Made by a program: the position numbers and the translations under genes. A stretch of 64,000 bases of DNA. Origin: Phoma sp. XZ068. Its lineage: Eukaryota > Ascomycota > Dothideomycetes > Pleosporales > Didymellaceae. The notes beneath the pieces are model-generated. The model saw only the letters and a program-made list of their open reading frames with translations. It had not been told where the DNA came from and searched no databases. Below, piece by piece: positions 34,049 through 43,250 of the stretch (the first letter of the stretch is position 1; each line of letters begins with the position of its first letter). The stretch covers positions 620,001 to 684,000 of the forward strand of contig RBKR01000020.1 of NCBI GenBank assembly GCA_004835665.1, read 5' to 3'.

Positions 34049-35091
34049 TCACAATTTCTCCCCCTCCCCCTCATCCCAATAATAACTCCACATATCCAAG
34101 CCCCGGAAATCATCCGCATACTTCCTCCCCTTGGTCTCGCCTCCCGCCCCCGCACACACAATCAGCGGCAGGAAATGCTCCGCGCCACCCCTGGGATGCA
34201 TCGTATACGCGCTGGGCCAATTCCTCCAGCCCTCGAACTTGGTCTCCCGCGCCGCAACATCGTCCGTCGTAGCCGCATCCGAGACGGCATTACTCCACTC
34301 GATGTTCTTCTGCTTGAAGTCCGGGGTCGAGCTCACGCCCGAGAACATAAGGCGTAGATTGTGGAAAGTAGCGAAGCCGGAGCCGATGATCGCTATGTTC
34401 TGAGCGCGCAGGGAGGCCAGCGCGCGCCCGATGGCGTAGGACTGGGATGCGGATTCGGAAGCGAGAACGCTGACTTGCACGATCGGCACGCTGGCTTTGG
34501 GGTCGATGAGCATCATGGGGATGAAGACGCCGTGGTCCCATTCTAACATGATATCAGCGATTGGAGGTCATGGTGAAAGAGGGTAGAGGGGAATGTACCG
34601 CGCTCAGAATCCTTTTCGCAGTCTATGCCTGCTTCTTTCAGGACTCTTTCTACTTCCCCGGCGACTTCGGGGCTCCCGGGCGCATTGTGCTTGAGCTTGT
34701 ATGCTTCGTCTGGGAAACCGTAGTAGTCGTACAACAGCTCGTGTCTTGCGCCGCTCGAGATGTGCACCTTGTTTGTTGACCAATGCGCGGTGACCAGGAC
34801 AATCGCCTTGGGTTGCTCGGGTGTGCCCAGCTTGAGGATCTTGGGGACTTTGGTTTGTAGCGACTTTGTGATTTCGGCGTGCGAGGGGTCTCCAAGGACG
34901 GGCATCGGGCCACCGCCATGGGAGATGGAGAGGACGGGTGCGAGGCGCGTCATGTTGCCGCTGTAGGAGGATATGGGAAACTGTTGGATACCTGCGAGCG
35001 GATTGAATGTTGTGTTTTCTGCGGCGACTGCTTTTGGTCGTTGTACAATGCCGAAGGTTGCTAATGAGAGCAGCTTGCGGCTGAGGTTCAT
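34049..35091 (-). CDS. Extradiol (LigB/DODA-type) ring-cleavage dioxygenase-like protein
   Basis: Two exons, 35091-34599 and 34542-34049, with a 56 bp intron; 328 aa. The catalytic domain begins near residue 47 (MTRLAPVLSISHGGGPMPVL). Candidate metal-binding histidines are in SHGGGPMP, VTAHWSTNKVH and, rebuilt over the intron, EWDHGVFIPM. The order matches bacterial YgiD and plant 4,5-DOPA dioxygenase. Members bind one metal ion and open catechol-type rings with O2. The physiological substrate in fungi is generally unknown. The first 46 residues are a non-conserved extension, either a targeting signal or the result of using the upstream ATG; the ATG at 34953 would give the standard-length enzyme. 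It sits between two GPI-type paralogues. Confidence 0.88.
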
Positions 35092-36047
35092 GTTCCGAGG
35101 GCCTGCGACTGGGATTCCTGATATGGGTTTGTACGAGCTTTTAGCTGTCGCGGAAGAAGGGAAGGTATCATGGTTGCTGACAATTACTATGTACCGTACT
35201 CGAAGCCGCCAGATGGTCGTTGTGATTTAGTCAGGATGGTTTGGCAGCGCGGAAACCCTCCGCTGCAGCTGCTCGGATGTCTGATCGTGCGACATCCGAT
35301 CACATGAGCACGCGACGCGATTGTAAAGCCTCGGTGAGGGCATCGCAGCTTCAGGCAGACCAAAAGCGATAAGGTTTCGACTTATTACACTACGATCGCC
35401 ATTGCCATGTACGTCATTCGAGGCCAGGTGACTGTTAACTACCAAGAGGTTAGGTGTAGTTGGATAAGGCGTCCAGGGCGGTGCTTGACAACACAGCCTT
35501 GCCGAGCCAGCGAGGCTGTTGCATGCATCCACAGCCCTTTCACTAACAGAGCCACAGCACGCTTCGGCGATCACGCTTAAACGGCAAGCTTCCTGGGGTG
35601 TCTTTGAACCTGCATCCAATAAGCAGCTTTCCTGCAACTCACAGCCAAGAAGCGTATGATGGGCGCCTCAAACTTCAGTAAGCTAGGGCACACCATGCGG
35701 AGCAAACCCTGTTTGCAGGACTGATCGAGGCATAAGCTATGAGCATTCAGTGGTGCCATGACCACCGGTGACTACACAGACTCTAGCCTGGGGACTGCAA
35801 CGGGTAAATTGCAGCCAAAGATGTACTAGCGAGGTCAATTTTGCACTGGATGCCTTACTGAGGCCTGGAGATAACACGGGAAGGGCGGGTCTAAGTATAG
35901 ACGGCGGTGACTGGTAGTGTGTATATAATGACAGTGATTGTGCGGTCTGATGTGTAGTATCCACAGCCAGCTCAAAGCACAGTTGCCCAGCTTCAACTTG
36001 AAATATACACTTCAGCAACAGCCAAAACACCACCAACTCCTTCCACC
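35092..36047. other. Intergenic with promoter of paralogue B
   Basis: No gene seen. The right end holds TATATAA at 35922-35928 before a leader rich in CAACA-type sequence. Confidence 0.5.
35922..35928 (+). promoter_or_regulatory. TATA box of paralogue B gene
   Basis: TATATAA 126 bp upstream of the ATG at 36048, at a position usual for fungal TATA promoters. Confidence 0.55.
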
Positions 36048-36567
36048 ATGCAGTTGACAACCCTCCTCACAGTGGCCTTTGCCTCCGTCGCAGCAGCAGT
36101 ACCTGACTTCGCCATTGGAACGGGAACCTTGATCACTGCCAAAAACGCCGGCGAACTTGCTTCCTTGACCAAAGCACTCGGGCAAGCCGCGTCGTCGTAC
36201 CAGGCCTCCCTGACAGCTCAACCAGAATGGACCTCCGCCTACTCGGCGCTGGTAGAGTTCCAGGAAACGGGCAAGAACGTTCCTGAGGGTGTCACAGCCA
36301 CCGATAGGATTCTGACCTTCGCTACCACACCAGACTGGTAAGTCAACTTCCCTACTTCTTAAGGTAGTCAGAGTAAGCTGCTAATAACGCGACAGGTACA
36401 ATGCCATGCCTACCGACCTGAAAAACTATATTGAGAAGAACCGAAAGGAGCAGGAGGAGCTCATCCAGCGCGTCATAAAGGGCGACGCGGCGAGACCCGT
36501 TGGTATGGGCGTATACGTGAGCGGAGCAATTGCTGCTCTAGTAGCAGGTGTTGCGATCGCGTTGTAA
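36048..36567 (+). CDS. Small secreted, probably GPI-anchored protein (paralogue B)
   Basis: Two exons, 36048-36337 and 36396-36567, with a 58 bp GTAAGT...CAG intron that splits the Trp codon of DWYNAMP; 153 aa. Signal peptide MQLTTLLTVAFASVAAA, then an Ala/Ser/Leu-rich helical domain. The segment FATTPDWYNAMPTDLKNYIEKN parallels FTTVPAWYSALPSDVKSYYDKN in paralogue A. The C-terminal tail YVSGAIAALVAGVAIAL is hydrophobic with no charged end, as for GPI attachment. It lacks the Gly/Ser/Thr linker of paralogue A. No named family was recognised. The leader and TATA box suggest good expression. Confidence 0.8.
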
Positions 36568-36929
36568 ACAACGAGTGCGTTGGAGAGTCTGTTTGTGATA
36601 CGATGAAATGCGTTTGAAAGAGATGATACCCTGCTTTAGCTGTATACCGCAATACAAATTTTTGAATTTTGAACATGTCCGCGCATGATTCCAGTTTGCA
36701 GGATAAATAGTTTTCTTGATTTGTTATGTCTTCGGTCCCTTATGCCAGTGACGCCAAGTGGAATCGTTTGTATGTCCAGAAATCTGACCAAATAGTGCGC
36801 CGCCCAATGCAGTGTAAGTTATGGGTATACCAAACATTACGCCCTTTCATGCTTCGTGATGCTTCAGTCTAGGAGCTGACATGTCGAAGATACTCGTCGT
36901 GTCCCTGACCGATGGTGTTTCATGGGAAC
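36568..36929. other. Intergenic between convergent genes
   Basis: No gene seen; 3' flanks of paralogue B and the decarboxylase gene. Confidence 0.5.
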
Positions 36930-38219
36930 CTATTGGCCCTGTCCAATCCTCTCCTCGTAAGCCTGCCATCCTGCAACCCTGTATCGCTGGGCCTCAGCCT
37001 TGCGGTCCGAGGCGCGGTAGATACCGCGGCCAACAATGATGACGTCGCAGCCAGACTCGAAGATCAACTTTCGCGGTGTGTTGTACTGCTGGCCAAGACT
37101 GTCACCCAGCTTCGTGCCCTCCTGACCCGGCGGTGGCAGCTGGCAGCCAGGGGTCATGGTAATGAAGTTGTCATCTGGCTCGGTGTTCAGGCTTCGCTGC
37201 GCAATGAAGCCCATAACGAATTCGCGGTGAGCCCGTGCGATTTTGACGCTGGTTTGTTGGTACTCCGGTGTCATGAGATGCCCGGCAGAGCTCATCTCGG
37301 CGAGCAAAAGGAGCGAGCGCAGGAAGGGTGGTTCGCCTAGACGGACGAGCTGCTTGACTGTGTCAAGGTCGAAGGTTTCGCCAGAAGCATTGAGTGCCTC
37401 TGGTTTCGGCGAGATGCTCTCGGTTCGCGTGGAGATGGTGGTGCTGACACTGACAACGCTCTGCTTCCTATCCATGGGCTTTATGCTGAGCCGCCTGTCG
37501 CTGTCGTCCATCAGCATGGGCGACTCGAGAGCGCCATCCATCGGCGGGACCTCGTCGTCTTCATCGTCATCCTCGTCTGCTCCGTTGAGCGTGGTGCGGT
37601 GTGAGGCGGATATCTCGGTGTGTACGCCAGTATTGTACTTTGCAATCGTCGACTCAGCGGCTTTTTCGAGGGCGGTGACGATGGCGGGGCCGGGGAGAAC
37701 GTGAGCATTGGTGATTTCTGCCCACAGCGCGATACGGTGGTGTCCTGAAGTGTACTGCTTCTGCACGGTTTCTGCCAGCGACATTAGACATGCTCAGACG
37801 TGTTCCAGGGTTGAGCGAGATGTGTGTTCAGCAATGGGGAGAGAAATGATATGGTCTGCATGGGGGAATTTGGTATGCTCTGCATGGGGAAGAGACATAC
37901 CACCAATATCGGCGAACTTGCGGTCCTCGAAGATGAGGAAGGATTTCCTCTTTGCAATCTCCCTCAGAGCTGTAGCTGTTCGGTCGGTCCAGTCGACGAC
38001 AATGTCGCAGTGGGTTTTGAGCAGGCAGATCGAGTCACCAACGTCTTCGGCGAGCTGGATGAGTTCGGCGGAAGTCTCGACATCTGCAGAGAGACACAGA
38101 TTGGTTTGCTTGATAGAGATCAATCGCAGCAAGTACGAAGCCAGAGGACCGGTCGTGGGAAGTCCGGCTCGCGCGCCGTAAGTGCTGGTGAGGGTGGGAT
38201 GGGTGGGTTGAGCGGCCAT
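36930..38219 (-). CDS. pyrG: Orotidine-5'-phosphate decarboxylase
   Basis: Catalyses the last step of UMP synthesis (OMP to UMP) in the cytosol. Two exons, 38219-37901 and 37771-36930, with a 129 bp intron, unusually long for this window; 386 aa. The active-site signature IFEDRKFADIGE runs across the splice, with the partner lysine in CLLKTHCDIVVDW. Then come VQKQYTSGHHRIALWAEITNAH, with its long form quoted in part as WAEITNAHVLPGP, and LLLLAEMSSAGHLMT. The C-terminal phosphate-binding part is CDVIIVGRGIYRA. An insert of about 80 residues, rich in Asp/Glu/Ser (DEDDDEDDEVPPMDG), sits in the middle, as in other filamentous ascomycetes and unlike yeast Ura3. The intron holds degenerate tandem repeats. 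Confidence 0.95.
37795..37900. repeat. Degenerate tandem repeat inside the pyrG intron
   Basis: About three imperfect 22-27 bp copies (TCAGCAATGGGG..., TCTGCATGGGGG..., TCTGCATGGGGAA...) fill 37828-37900 of the intron. Each copy carries a CATGCAG-like element on the coding strand, similar to a splice acceptor. The duplication explains why this intron is about twice the local norm. Confidence 0.55.
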
Positions 38220-40154
38220 GGTGTATGAAGTGTGCGTAGAGGAGACAGGAAGATTGGTCCGCTATTGACAGTCGACAGGTGTTTGTTGTCGTGCCGGAAG
38301 ATGGGGCGGCGCTGTCACTCGGCGGATGACGCGCACGGAACGGAAGGATAATTTGCTAGTTGACGTGTGCTGTCCACAGATGTTATACGACTTGGGATCC
38401 TTGCGGGGATCAGAGGGGCTGTGAGGAAGGTGCGAGCGAGGACGAGACCACAGGATCGGCAGTCGCGACTCTGGTTTGAGATGTGAGGTGGGAGAAGGAA
38501 GGAGGGACAGAGCAGCGACTGCCTCTTGCGTTGCAGGAGCGGCTGAGAGGACAAATGACAGTGAGCCAGAGTTCGCAAGCGCGTGAGGCACAGAAAATTG
38601 CCGCAAGAAGGCTGCGCCGCTTGTGCCTGGCGCACTGGCGGGCCGCAGATCGCTGCGTCTGCGTTCAGCCGCCGTTTTCGGCCCTGTCTGGGCTTGCAGC
38701 ACCCATCGCCAAGTGCCCGCCAATTGCACAGTGCCAACGCGCGCAGCTAGCAGTCCATCTGCACTCTTTTTGATCTTTGCTGCCGCCTGCCGTATGCAAC
38801 GCAGCTGATGCAGCGACGGTGCGACTGGGGTCTGTCTCCCGGTTGAAATGATGCTGCGGCATTGGATGCCGCGAGCTAACGACCTCCCCCTCAGCTTCTC
38901 GAGCCTGTCAGCTGAACTCTGTCATCTGCCCTGCATGTCCGTTCTATTAAAGGTCCGATTCTACTGGGAGGAGCACCGATGCATCGCCGCTACTCATCTC
39001 ATTCCGCGACTCATCGCCCGTTTGATCCTCGAGACGATACTGTTGTGCCGCACACCTCTGGCGCCACAATAATGCCGTGAGGCACTCTGCAGCCCTTCGT
39101 CACATACCCACTTGCCTTTTCTTCCCCGCTGTTATCGATTCGTCCTGGAGAATGCCGCTGGGTCTTGGATATGCTGCCCACTAAGATTCGCTAAGCTGGA
39201 GAAGGATCCAACGGCGTTTGCGGAGCCTCTCCATCCGTGACAAATGCCTTGTAGGGGTCGCAAGGAATCGTACCACTTCCACGTACGCCTCGCTGGCACC
39301 GACGTTAATCTATAGTCAAAGTCGAGATGCAGATCGATACCGTTGCGCTGGGATTAGTGGGTACGTACCGCGGTCGGTTAAGATGCCGTTGCCGCCAGTT
39401 GACTGTCTCGACAAGGCACCTGGCCTGCAATCGATCGCTAGTCGGTTAGAGATACCGAGACTACTGGTGTGATCTTCATTGACACCGACTCGCTTTTGTC
39501 TTGTGACATTCATTGCTGTTTAAGAAAGCGATAGCTAGAGTTGACGGTATCACAAATGTTCTCGGTGTTTGTTTTTGCCGTCATGCAATTCTCACACTCG
39601 CTCTCTCAACGAGACATGTCTCTCAGTATCAATACTTATGATACTGCGATCGGTACACATCAGTCCACTTAACAGAGTCTACACCGCCAGGGACCGGAAT
39701 TGACCGATGGCTATGACCTATCTCTACTATGACCATTGTAGATCTAGGAGCATGTCAATGTAACTCGTAAGTCGAACAATCATCAGGCCGATTTTAGGCA
39801 GAGCAAGACTGCAATCAAGGTAGTCTACAATCAACTGCATCTACAACCACTCGAGCACATGTAGCTTTGCAGGGTTGGTGAGTTACAAACAGCTCCCGTG
39901 GAAATGGTCAGTTCTTTACGATATGATGAGTTTTGAGCAAGTGTCTCGACGGAAACGAATTTGCGATTGCAATCTCCAGTCACCTAGTATCGCTGCCTGG
40001 ACGATGGTTCCGTTGGTTAGCTGCCAGCTTCACCTTCACGTCGAGTTCGTTCGCAGACAAGCTGTCTAATTTCGTTCTCATCAGCCCTTTCCTCTCTCCC
40101 ACTTCATCTTGCAGCCCTACATTACTGCCACAATCGCAACCGACTACCACCAAC
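38220..40154. other. Intergenic, no gene seen
   Basis: About 1.9 kb. The left part is the pyrG promoter; the right 200 bp is the promoter and pyrimidine-rich leader of the next gene. I looked for tRNA B-box sequences and found none that folds. Confidence 0.5.
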
Positions 40155-40784
40155 ATGCCTCCTAAGAAGGATGGGCCTGCGCCTAACACCTGCATTGAGG
40201 GCTACGACAACAAAGAAACCAGGATCCTGGCCGCGGCCTTCGTCTCCTCCATCGGCATCGACAAGGTTCGTATATCTCCCGTGTCCACTTCCTCACACCA
40301 CGCATGGTAGATCAGGTAGTTTAAGAACCACATTGACCGCTTACAGTACAACTATCCCCTCTTCGCCAAGCTCTCCGGATTCACAGAGGGCACCCTCAAG
40401 AAGTTCTGGCCTCCCGTCAAGAAGAAGGTGATCGAGCAGCATGAGGACTTCGCCACCTTCCTCAACGGCAGTGTTGCTACTGCGTCCACCTCCAAGGCAA
40501 CTGCTGGTAAGAAGCGCAAGGCTCCTGACGCTGACGCTGACGCTGAGCTCAATCCTGAGGCCACCTCCACTGCCACTCCTGACAACAAGGCTGCTAATGG
40601 CAAGGCCAAGAAGGTTCCTGCTAAGGGCAAGCGCGGCAAGAAGGTCAAGACCGAGCAAGTCGATGACGAGGAGGTCAAAGACGAGAACTCCGCTGATGGT
40701 GGAGATGGCCTGGGTGAGTTTGTTTACAAGAGAAATGTGATGGATTGGCTGGAGAGTACTGACGGACATGCAGATGCTGCCTAG
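40155..40784 (+). CDS. Small basic, probably nuclear protein of unknown function
   Basis: Three exons, 40155-40265, 40347-40713 and 40774-40784, with introns of 81 and 60 bp; 162 aa. The last exon is only 11 nt and adds DAA before the stop. Without that splice the frame would end with a different 12-residue tail. The N-terminal 90 residues (CIEGYDNKETRILAAAFVSS, YNYPLFAKLSGFTEGTLKKF) look like a compact helical domain. The rest is an Ala/Lys-rich, disordered region with KKRKAPDADADAE and KGKRGKKVKTEQ, which contain nuclear-localisation-type clusters. No catalytic motif is visible. A chromatin or RNA-associated role is possible, but this is inference. Confidence 0.75.
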
Positions 40785-41882
40785 GTGCTGATCTGGAGGG
40801 TATCATTCATGATCATCTCTCGGGCTAAGAAAGCGCGTTCGCTTTACCGTGGTATTGCACTTTCTAGGCGTAAAGACTTCGTCGCTTTTACCCCTACCCT
40901 CGACATTGCAAATCATCGCTATAGGCCTTAGTGACCGCTTGATTGGCCAACACCATGGGTTACAGAGGAATGTTTCTAGTCGAAGATTCGTAGGCGTTCG
41001 TTGCACCTGGATGGAGGCTTTGTACTTAGCTAACCACAATCAATGAACAGTGTCTTGTCAAGTTTCAGTTCATATTCCTGGCCATGAAGTCGTGATTGAC
41101 TACCCAGTCCGAAGCCTTACTGTACATAGACGTGCAGCCAACCCCAGGGCTGCAGACACTAGTGCCAGGCTAGCAATGGGCCGCCAGCTGATCTTCATCC
41201 TTCGGCCTTCTCTCGTCAGAATGTCAAGCTTCGGCAAGAAAGTCATAGGTATCGCGGCATCTACGAGCCGACGCAAGTGCACACATCCGCATCGGTGACT
41301 TAGAGTACTGACTAATGCTCATCGCCAACCACACTACGCCAGTTCGCTAACATCCAGTACCAGCCTCACCACCAACGCCTATCGTCGCATCGCCAAGGCT
41401 GCACTGATATCCGAGCTTCCACTTTCGAGATGGTTTTTGCATTTGAATGCTTGCCCCCAAAGGACCCAGAGCAGTGACTCATTCTCCTGCACTTGCAACA
41501 TCCGCATTCTGGATTCACGACCTCATCTTGCCTTGGTGTGGACATCGTTACAATCACGCTAGGAAGCTGTCTACACACTCTCGTCTTGTACAAACAGCAA
41601 CAGCTTTCGGCAGATAATTTCGTTATCCAGCAAAGCCGAAGCACCGCAGATAAACTGTGGGGGTGGTAACCTGGGCATTCTGGGCATCGTCATCATATCC
41701 TAGAGAAATATTCCGACCTTCCTAATCGAGCATGAAGCTCTACACGGCACAAACCCAAGAGAACAAGCTCTATCAGCAAATTTTGAGGTACTCAAGGTAT
41801 AAGTGCTCAGGATAGCTCAATTGATTGTACTCGCGTTGCACGGCCTTACTTCGCTGCCCATCATTGTTTTCCACACGCAAAC
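40785..41882. other. Intergenic
   Basis: No gene seen in about 1.1 kb. The right end is the promoter of the AstE/AspA-like gene. Confidence 0.5.
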
Positions 41883-43094
41883 ATGCAGCTCCTCACCTCA
41901 GTCGCCGCGACTGCTGCAGTCCTTGCAAGCAGCGTCTCCGCCGCAAACTTCACAGGTGATGTTCTGAATGGTGTCCCGGTCATCCACGACTTGAACCTTG
42001 CGGACGTTCCCGCGCAGAAGGTTTCCAGGTACTACTTGTGTGTCGGTGAGCTCAATGGAGGTCACCCCGTACACATTCCCGTCATGGTCGCACGCGGTAC
42101 ACCCGAAAGTCTCGAAACTGGTCAGAAGCTGTCGCTTTCTGCTGCTATCCACGGCGATGAGTTGAATCCTGTTCGTGTTGTACAGCGTATCTTTGAGCAA
42201 TTGGAGGGTGAGGTCGCAACACTGAATGGCACTGGTATGTATATGGTTCAGACCATGAAAGCGTAAACAAGTGATCTGACAGACATAGTAATTGGTATTC
42301 CCACCGTCAACCCAATGGGAATCTACCTCAACCAGCGCAACTACTTCACCGCCTCAGCCTCTGGCTCCCTTACAAACGTGAACCGCGTGTTCCCCGGCGT
42401 GTCTGCAGAGCTCGGTGGCAGCGGACCCAATATCCTCGCCTACAACATCTGGAACTACCTCTGGGGCAACACATCCCAAGTCGACGTCGGAATCGACCTG
42501 CACACACCCTCTTCTGGCGGCGAGACGAGCCTGTGGTGCTACTCCGACTGGCGAGCACCGTACGTCGAGCGCCTGAGCAAGCTCTTGCAGCCCGACACGC
42601 TGAAGATCGACGTCGGCGAGCCAGGCAGTATCGAGACGACGTTCGTAGATTATGGCATCCCGAGTTTGACAGTCGAGATGGGACAGGCCAAGATCTGGAA
42701 CAACTCGCTCATCGACCGCACCGTCGACTTCGTCAACAGAGTCATGGTCGATCTGCGTATCACCCCCAGCAACACCACCGTCGAACCGGACCTCACACAC
42801 GTATACATCGCCAACACTTTCCACGATACATACTCCAAGTATGGCGGCTTCGTTGAGCGCCTCGTCCAGGTCGACGAGCCAGTGACAAAGGGCCAGCCCA
42901 TTGCACATGTGCGCAATACTTTTGGCGATATTCTAGAAACGCTCGTAGCTCCAGCAGATGGACGCATGTTTCAGAGCCCCAGAGATCCGTCGGTTGAGCC
43001 GGGCAGCAGCGTTGGGCAGATTGCGTATAACTCGACGGATCCTGAGTGCGCTGATGGATGTATCCTCAAGGGTCCCACCGGCGGAAGGAGGTGA
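41883..43094 (+). CDS. Secreted succinylglutamate desuccinylase/aspartoacylase-like zinc enzyme
   Basis: Two exons, 41883-42234 and 42289-43094, with a 54 bp GTATGT...ATAG intron; 385 aa. Signal peptide MQLLTSVAATAAVLASSVSA. The zinc site of the AstE/AspA (M14-like) family is visible: LSAAIHGDELNP (His and Glu) and VDVGIDLHTPSSGG (second His), with IPTVNPMGIYLNQRNY between them, and a likely catalytic Glu in IPSLTVEMGQAKIW. The C-terminal beta domain has GGFVERLVQVDEPVTKGQPI and LVAPADGRMF, typical of the family. Relatives hydrolyse N-acyl amino acids or act as carboxypeptidases. Secretion and several N-glycosylation sequons suggest an extracellular or vacuolar substrate. The 3' end faces the MoaC gene. 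Confidence 0.88.
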
Positions 43095-43250
43095 TGATAA
43101 TATATACTTAATAAACAGTAAATCTTCCCTTTGGTATTGAAACTCTATCTCCAACCCTTGTCTACACATCATACACTCCCTCGCACCACGCCATGTTCTT
43201 TCTATTACCGGCACATGCATACCATCATATCTTACACACGTTCCTCCATT

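Noticed and set aside
38262..38737. Overlapping open frames upstream of pyrG on both strands
   Set aside because: They are mutual shadows in GC-rich promoter DNA and show no conserved segment.
40714..40784. Unspliced C-terminus of the small nuclear-type protein
   Set aside because: GTGAGT, a CTGAC branch and CATGCAG form a strong intron, so the 12-residue unspliced tail is less likely, though not excluded.
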